Origin: a virus
Length of the DNA: 24,634 bases
Reading direction: 5' to 3' (one strand)
Virus record (IMG/VR): IMGVR_UViG_3300022937_000142
Location: 1-24,634 of that record
Shown here: one piece after another, positions 20,681-24,634 of the stretch
Layout: each line of letters starts with the position of its first letter
Position numbering within the stretch: position 1 is the stretch's first letter
The notes under the pieces: generated by a model
What the model saw: only the letters and a program-made list of their open reading frames with translations
The model's database searches: none
What the model was told of the DNA's origin: nothing
Translations under genes and position numbers: made by a program

Positions 20681-21220
20681 ATGATTATTTCAGAAGTTAA
20701 AAACATGGTTAGGGTTGGAGAAATAGTTCGACGTATTGATCATGATAAAAAACTGCGTTTCGAATGGGATGAAAACTTTCCTAAAGAAATGCAAAAAGAC
20801 GAGAGAGGTCGAGTTTACGCATTATGCGTTGACGAAGAAATTCACAAACTTGGAGGTAGTCAAGCAAAAGGTGGTATCAAAGGTACCTATGATGCTTACT
20901 TCTCTGGATTCGCAAAAGGCATGAGTGCAAGAACTTACTGCGTTTGGAATCATATTACCAATTCAATTAATGAAGGGAAAAAGGTCGAAGTTTATGCCGT
21001 TTGGGCGCCTTTGGTTGAAGTAACCATTCCTACTATGCACGGGGAAGAAACCAAAAAAATGCCGGTCGATTTTCACACAATCGAAGAAGCATTTGTCAAA
21101 GCGTATGTAGAAAAAGAAGGAAAATATCCATTTCTTAATATGCAAGAATCGGGCAGACGTTGGGAAGATACCGGACTTTTGGAAGGTTATCCTGGATTAT
21201 GGGTTCCAAAAAACGGTTGA
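20681..21220 (+). CDS. Unknown 179-aa protein, possibly GIY-YIG-like
   Basis: The ATG at 20681 has TAGGAA (20667-20672) with 8-nt spacing; the in-frame TTG at 20675 is too close. A segment of about residues 44-70 (GRVYALCVDEEIHKLGGSQA) resembles the strand-turn-strand that begins GIY-YIG nuclease domains (vY.....yKIG.s), followed by a helix and YAVWAPLVEVTIPT. The full set of GIY-YIG catalytic residues cannot be confirmed. The last third holds NMQESGRRW and EGYPGLW. It lies between moxR and the VWA gene, probably read through from the moxR transcript, so it may belong to the same system. Confidence 0.6.
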   Translation: MIISEVKNMVRVGEIVRRIDHDKKLRFEWDENFPKEMQKDERGRVYALCVDEEIHKLGGSQAKGGIKGTYDAYFSGFAKGMSARTYCVWNHITNSINEGKKVEVYAVWAPLVEVTIPTMHGEETKKMPVDFHTIEEAFVKAYVEKEGKYPFLNMQESGRRWEDTGLLEGYPGLWVPKNG

Positions 21221-21244
21221 CAAAACCACATTAGATGCTATAAT
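21217..21244 (+). promoter_or_regulatory. Perfect sigma-70 promoter for the VWA gene
   Basis: TTGACA at 21217-21222 and TATAAT at 21239-21244 are exact consensus, with a 16-nt spacer and an extended -10 TG at 21236-21237. The -35 box overlaps the stop of the gene before it. Confidence 0.88.
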
Positions 21245-21249
21245 ATAAT

Positions 21250-21261
21250 TATAGTTAGTTA
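21250..21261 (+). repeat. 12-nt 5'-end element, copy 2 (VWA leader)
   Basis: TATAGTTAGTTA begins 6 nt after the -10 box, the same spacing as copy 1 in the moxR leader. It is complementary to 20626-20637, with one extra G-C pair on one side and a U-G on the other. Confidence 0.75.
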
Positions 21262-21277
21262 GAAAAGGAAGGGTAAT

Positions 21278-22561
21278 ATGAGTGAAAAAACAACAGCCGT
21301 AGAACAGAGCATGATGGAGGGTAAAATTTACGAAAAAAATCCTTCAATTGATAGTGCTAAAGTAAAAGAAAAATTAACAACTGCACGAATCGCTCTTCTT
21401 ATTCGTCAGCCATTTTTTGGTAATTTGGCTACACGTCTTAAAATTATTGACGCTACTGACTGGTGTTCTACCGCGGCAACTGACGGCCGTAACTTTTATT
21501 ACAACGAAAACTTTGTAAACGAACTTACACAAAAACAAACAGAATTTTTATTCGGTCACGAAATCCTACATTGTGTTTACGATCATTTTACACGTAGAGA
21601 TAGCCGTGATGCACAAATTTATAATATTGCCGCCGACTATTGTGTTAATGGTGATTTGATTCGTCATAATATCGGCGATGTTATTACCCAGGTTAAACCC
21701 TTTCATGATCCAAAGTATTACGGTTGGGCATCAGAGGCTGTGTATGATGACATCTACAAAAAGTATGATCAAGAACAACTCGAACAACTAGGTAAATTGC
21801 TTGACGAACATATTGATTGGGAACGGGGCAAAGGACAAGGTCCTAACGGAGAAACTAAGAAGAAAAAAGGTAAAAGCGGACAACCTACTTATACCAAAGA
21901 AGAACTTAAAAAAATCCGTGACGAAATGAAAGAGGCTATGGTTTCATCGGCACAAGCGGCTGGTGTTGGTAATGTTCCTAAAGGCGTACAACGTATTATT
22001 AAGGAACTTACAGAACCTAAAATGAACTGGCGTGAAATTCTTAATCAGCAGATTCAATCTGTTATTAAAAGCAATTATACATTTATGCGTCCTTCACGTA
22101 AAGGTTGGCATTCTACTGCTGTTCTTCCTGGTATGGACTTTGATCAAACTATTGATCTTTGTATTGCACTTGATATGTCAGGCTCAATTGGTAGCACAGA
22201 AGCACGTGACTTCTTAAGTGAAGTTAAAGGTATTTGTGATCAGTATGATGATTACAAAATTAAGATTTGGTGCTTTGATACAGAAGTTTATAATCCACAA
22301 GACTATACACCCGATACAGGCGAATCTATCGAAGATTACGAACTTGCAGGCGGCGGTGGTACCGATTTTGATGCTAATTGGAAATTTATGAAGGAAAACG
22401 ATATACTACCTAAGAAGTTTATTGTATTCACAGATGGTTACTCATGGAACTGGGGTGATGAAAACTATTGCGATACTATTTGGGTTATTCATTCAGATAC
22501 TTCAATTGAAGCACCACATGGTATTACTTGCCATTATGATTTGGCAAAAGAGGCGGCATGA
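21278..22561 (+). CDS. Metallopeptidase-like/VWA-domain protein (DUF2201-like)
   Basis: This 427-aa, two-part protein has an N-terminal half with a zinc-peptidase-like HEILH (94-98) followed by AADYCVN near 118-124, the arrangement of the DUF2201 family, with D120 a likely third ligand. A Lys/Gly-rich linker (about 185-207) leads to a C-terminal VWA domain with MIDAS motif DMSGS (299-303), a GGGGTDFD loop (T362) and FTDGYS near 384-389. Such proteins commonly pair with MoxR ATPases, here encoded just upstream. Whether the peptidase half cleaves anything is unknown. It has its own promoter and an AAGGAAGG site before the ATG. It ends in ATGA with the next gene. Confidence 0.85.
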   Translation: MSEKTTAVEQSMMEGKIYEKNPSIDSAKVKEKLTTARIALLIRQPFFGNLATRLKIIDATDWCSTAATDGRNFYYNENFVNELTQKQTEFLFGHEILHCVYDHFTRRDSRDAQIYNIAADYCVNGDLIRHNIGDVITQVKPFHDPKYYGWASEAVYDDIYKKYDQEQLEQLGKLLDEHIDWERGKGQGPNGETKKKKGKSGQPTYTKEELKKIRDEMKEAMVSSAQAAGVGNVPKGVQRIIKELTEPKMNWREILNQQIQSVIKSNYTFMRPSRKGWHSTAVLPGMDFDQTIDLCIALDMSGSIGSTEARDFLSEVKGICDQYDDYKIKIWCFDTEVYNPQDYTPDTGESIEDYELAGGGGTDFDANWKFMKENDILPKKFIVFTDGYSWNWGDENYCDTIWVIHSDTSIEAPHGITCHYDLAKEAA

Positions 22562-22869
22562 GACTTTTACACGACGAACCCAATCCATTAAATGTTTTAG
22601 GCCTAAGAGAATTAAACTTTATGCCAAAACACTTTGATCAAATTGAATTGACAACTGATCAAGTTTGGTCTTTTGAAAAACATCTTGACGATATACGTCG
22701 TTGGATATATAATAATTTAAGTGGTAGATTTGCTATTGTACACGATCTAGGTATTGTTGACAATAAATTGGAATCTATATGCAAAATTGGATTTGAACAA
22801 TCTTCAGAGAAGTCATATTTCTGTTTGGGTTGCTCAGTTTTGCACGACCATGATTTAAAGATCATATAA
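22558..22869 (+). CDS. Unknown protein coupled to the VWA gene
   Basis: This 103-aa protein begins within the stop of the VWA gene (ATGA), so it is probably cotranslated with it. It has a helix with TDQVWSFEKHLDDIRRWIYN and a strand-rich second half (RFAIVHDLGIVDNKLESI). Two cysteines in FCLGC and three histidines near the C-terminus could form a small metal site, but spacing is not a known finger. Not recognised. Coupling suggests a third component of the MoxR-VWA set. Confidence 0.7.
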   Translation: MRLLHDEPNPLNVLGLRELNFMPKHFDQIELTTDQVWSFEKHLDDIRRWIYNNLSGRFAIVHDLGIVDNKLESICKIGFEQSSEKSYFCLGCSVLHDHDLKII

Positions 22870-22896
22870 TTAATATAGTAAAGGAGTAATTAACAT

Positions 22897-23223
22897 ATGA
22901 CTGAAGAAAACAAACAACAAGCACCACAGGCAGAAGCAGGTGCTACTCAGGCTAAACCTGATCCAAATAATCCTGCCAATCCGGCGAATCCTGCATCACC
23001 AGATTTAACCGTGACAGACTTGCAGGCGTTAAAAACAATTATAGACGTTGCTAGTTCGAGAGGAACTTTTAAAGCATCAGAAATGGCTGTCGTAGGTAAC
23101 ACTTACAACAGACTACAACAATTCTTAGATGCTATTAATCCTCCTAAACCAGATGGTCAACCACAAGGTCAACCACAGGCACAACCGGCGCCAGAGACAA
23201 CTCAAACGCCATCGTCTAATTAG
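22897..23223 (+). CDS. Protein with a helical core between low-complexity tails
   Basis: This 108-aa protein has a Pro/Ala/Asn/Gln-rich N-terminus (with NPANPANPASP), a core of about residues 35-82 (LTVTDLQALKTIIDVASSRG, FKASEMAVVGNTYNRL), and a Gln/Pro-rich tail (GQPQGQPQAQPAP). The core is likely a three-helix bundle; the tails are likely disordered. Repeats at DNA level suggest slippage growth of the tails. I recall the core from marine T4-like unknowns but did not check. AAAGGAG (22881-22887) precedes the ATG. Confidence 0.75.
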   Translation: MTEENKQQAPQAEAGATQAKPDPNNPANPANPASPDLTVTDLQALKTIIDVASSRGTFKASEMAVVGNTYNRLQQFLDAINPPKPDGQPQGQPQAQPAPETTQTPSSN

Positions 23224-23233
23224 GAGAAAAATT

Positions 23234-23809
23234 ATGTCATTTAAACATATAGGACTATTGAATAACAAACACAAAGTAGTTGTTGCTTACAGAACACTAC
23301 CGGGTGATGCGTTATCTGCGTTAGTAATTCCAACAGCACCGTTGCCTACATCATATCACGACGAACTAATGAAAGTAGTCGAGTCTGGTCAAGGACAGGA
23401 TGCGTTTGAACTTGCTACACAACTTTCAGTAAGAAAATTTGCTGATGGTTTAAATATGCTTGGTGCACTTCATGCACAAAAGTACTTAACAAAAGTATCA
23501 ACTGACTCAGTAACAATGACTCCAACTCACAAGAAAGAGTCTTTTATTCGTCTAGACGAACTTAATAAAATTATTGCTGAACAAAGAGGTGTAAGTATTG
23601 AGGATTTAGCAGTATCGCCAAATCCAGAAAGCACTAAATCTGCATTAAACAAAACAGCATTGTCTGATGAAAAACTTGCACAAAGTTATAGAAATCAAGC
23701 AGACTTAATGTACAAAGAAGTGGTAGAGTTGCGTAGAAAAGCAGATGAGTTAAATCCGCCAGCAACAAAATCAATCAAGACGAAAAAGACTGACAAAGTT
23801 GATGCGTAA
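23234..23809 (+). CDS. Unknown 191-aa protein
   Basis: The start at 23234 follows TAGGAGAAAA; a longer frame upstream overlaps the previous gene and is discarded. The N-terminal half (KHKVVVAYRTLPGDALSALV, then YHDELMKVVESGQGQDAFE) looks alpha/beta with a helical LATQLSVRKFADGLNMLGAL segment. The second half has a coiled-coil-like stretch (LAQSYRNQADLMYKEVVELR) and a Lys-rich tail. The layout recalls conserved unknowns of marine T4-like phages. Coupled by TAATG to the next gene. Confidence 0.75.
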   Translation: MSFKHIGLLNNKHKVVVAYRTLPGDALSALVIPTAPLPTSYHDELMKVVESGQGQDAFELATQLSVRKFADGLNMLGALHAQKYLTKVSTDSVTMTPTHKKESFIRLDELNKIIAEQRGVSIEDLAVSPNPESTKSALNKTALSDEKLAQSYRNQADLMYKEVVELRRKADELNPPATKSIKTKKTDKVDA

Positions 23810-24213
23810 TGAGCAACAACAAGTCTGGTGGTAAGTTACTCCTTAACACTACTAATGATTTAGATTCTGATTGGGAACGTGTTCTCGATGAAATTAACAT
23901 TGAGAGCCTCCCAATTAGATATCTAACAACACTAAAATTAAATCTCAAAAACAACGACAAATTTATAATAGATGTCAAGTCTATTGTTCAAAATTCCCCA
24001 AATCTAGATCATGCGGCACATCAAGTAAACTCAATCATAAAACAATATAAGAATATTATTGTAAGCATCGATTTTCAAATCAATGTAACAGAACTAGTTG
24101 ATAGTGTTACACAGGCTAAGAATGCATTTACAAAGAAAGTGAACTTTAACCTTAAAAGGCAAGGTAGAGGAAGTAGAAAGCGTTTAAAAAAGAAGGATGA
24201 CGATGAAAGTTAA
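23809..24213 (+). CDS. Unknown protein upstream of thyX
   Basis: This 134-aa protein has a short Gly/Ser N-terminus, an acidic WERVLDEINIESLP helix, then amphipathic helices (about 35-110) with repeated Ile/Val spacing. It ends in a highly basic stretch (NLKRQGRGSRKRLKKK) and a short acidic end. The basic segment suggests nucleic-acid binding. It overlaps the thyX start by 11 nt and shares the TAATG junction upstream. No family recognised. Confidence 0.75.
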   Translation: MSNNKSGGKLLLNTTNDLDSDWERVLDEINIESLPIRYLTTLKLNLKNNDKFIIDVKSIVQNSPNLDHAAHQVNSIIKQYKNIIVSIDFQINVTELVDSVTQAKNAFTKKVNFNLKRQGRGSRKRLKKKDDDES

Positions 24214-24634
24214 ACTAGTATCATATACAAAACCTGCAGAAGATTTTGAAGCAGAAGGATTAGAAAATGCACAGGATCTTATTGCCTTTTGTGCTAGAGT
24301 ATCAAATCCAGCAAACCAATACAACAAGGAAACAGCAGAAAAACTAATTGGCTATTTGATTAAATGGGGACATTGGTCACCGTTAGAAATGGTTAATGCT
24401 TGTTTGGAAATTGATACCACACGTGATATAGCACATCAAATTGTACGTCATCGTTCTTTCTCTTTTCAAGAGTTTAGTCAACGCTATGCTAATCCTAAAG
24501 ATATGGGAGATATGTTTGAACTATCCGAAGCAAGACTACAGGATGAGAAGAACAGACAAAATTCAATCGAAGTTGATGATGTACTATTGCAAACCCATTG
24601 GGAACAGCAACAAAAAAGAATTATTGATCTTTCA
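24203..24634 (+). CDS. thyX: Flavin-dependent thymidylate synthase ThyX (partial)
   Basis: The first 144 residues are present; the gene runs off the window edge. The ThyX signature RHRxxSxxExSxRY is seen exactly as RHRSFSFQEFSQRYA. The preceding DIAHQIV and the early CARVSNP segment also match the family. ThyX makes dTMP from dUMP using FAD, NADPH and methylene-tetrahydrofolate, and many phages carry it to boost dTTP supply. Full enzymes are about 210-250 aa, so about 70-100 residues are missing. The ATG at 24203 has GAAGGA at 24192-24197; an in-frame ATG at 24197 overlaps that site and is less likely. Confidence 0.95.
   Translation, partial: MKVKLVSYTKPAEDFEAEGLENAQDLIAFCARVSNPANQYNKETAEKLIGYLIKWGHWSPLEMVNACLEIDTTRDIAHQIVRHRSFSFQEFSQRYANPKDMGDMFELSEARLQDEKNRQNSIEVDDVLLQTHWEQQQKRIIDLS

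Noticed and set aside
22840-22870. Possible promoter TTGCAC with TATAAT before 22897
   Set aside because: The -10 is good, but the -35 is weak and the spacer is 19 nt.
22960-23000. Short tandem repeat coding NPANPANPASP
   Set aside because: Best explained as a low-complexity linker in a coding gene, not a mobile or regulatory repeat.
1-24634. tRNA genes, CRISPR arrays, insertion sequences or integrase sites
   Set aside because: I found no cloverleaf, spaced repeat array, transposase or terminal inverted repeats. The gaps are too short for most of these.

Overview
The window is a densely packed, AT-rich stretch of a tailed-phage genome. Every supported gene is on the + strand, many neighbours overlap as ATGA or TAATG, and no gap exceeds about 110 bases. 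A T4-type replication set marks it as a T4-superfamily myovirus: family-B DNA polymerase (gp43), PCNA-like sliding clamp, T4 RNase H/FEN-type 5' nuclease, DsbA-like late-transcription DNA-binding protein and ThyX. The base composition and several small genes that resemble conserved unknowns of marine T4-like phages (from memory, not searched) suggest a marine host with AT-rich DNA. The host cannot be named from the sequence.

Layout. 1-2790: the tail of an unknown gene, dsbA, two paralogous small membrane proteins, a SAM methyltransferase and a HAD phosphatase. 2790-6520: DNA polymerase behind a structured leader, then the clamp and a small membrane protein. 6533-11290: a DNA-modification block with a DpdA-type transglycosylase, a YdcH/DUF465-like small protein, an unknown 175-aa protein, a QueD-like protein, a GT-B glycosyltransferase-like protein and FolE. 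11293-15003: a chain of overlapping genes with a cupin-like protein, an SH3-barrel (DUF2693-like) protein, a phosphoribosyltransferase, ClpP, an MBD4-like HhH DNA glycosylase, an acidic unknown and a HIT-family protein. 15007-19428: QueE behind its own promoter, a 2OG-Fe(II) oxygenase-like protein, the 5' nuclease and four conserved-looking unknowns. 19475-22870: a MoxR AAA+ ATPase and a metallopeptidase-like/VWA protein, each behind a near-consensus sigma-70 promoter. 22897-end: three unknowns and truncated thyX.

How it may work together. FolE, the QueD-like protein and QueE would convert GTP to 7-carboxy-7-deazaguanine (CDG). DpdA would swap a 7-deazaguanine base into DNA in place of guanine, which in related phages blocks host restriction. 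No QueC (CDG to preQ0) is visible here, so the inserted base may be CDG itself, or QueC may be elsewhere or come from the host. A glycosyltransferase-like gene inside the block and a 2OG oxygenase-like gene near queE raise the possibility of further modification.

The most unusual regulatory signal is around moxR. Its predicted mRNA begins with a 12-nt sequence exactly complementary to the 12 nt at its own stop codon, next to a UUCG-loop terminator-like hairpin. The same 12-mer begins the predicted VWA-gene mRNA. Other notable signals are a polymerase leader hairpin resembling the T4 gene 43 translational operator, a hairpin that buries the start codon of the gene at 18765, and seven sigma-70-like promoters, several lying inside the ends of upstream genes.
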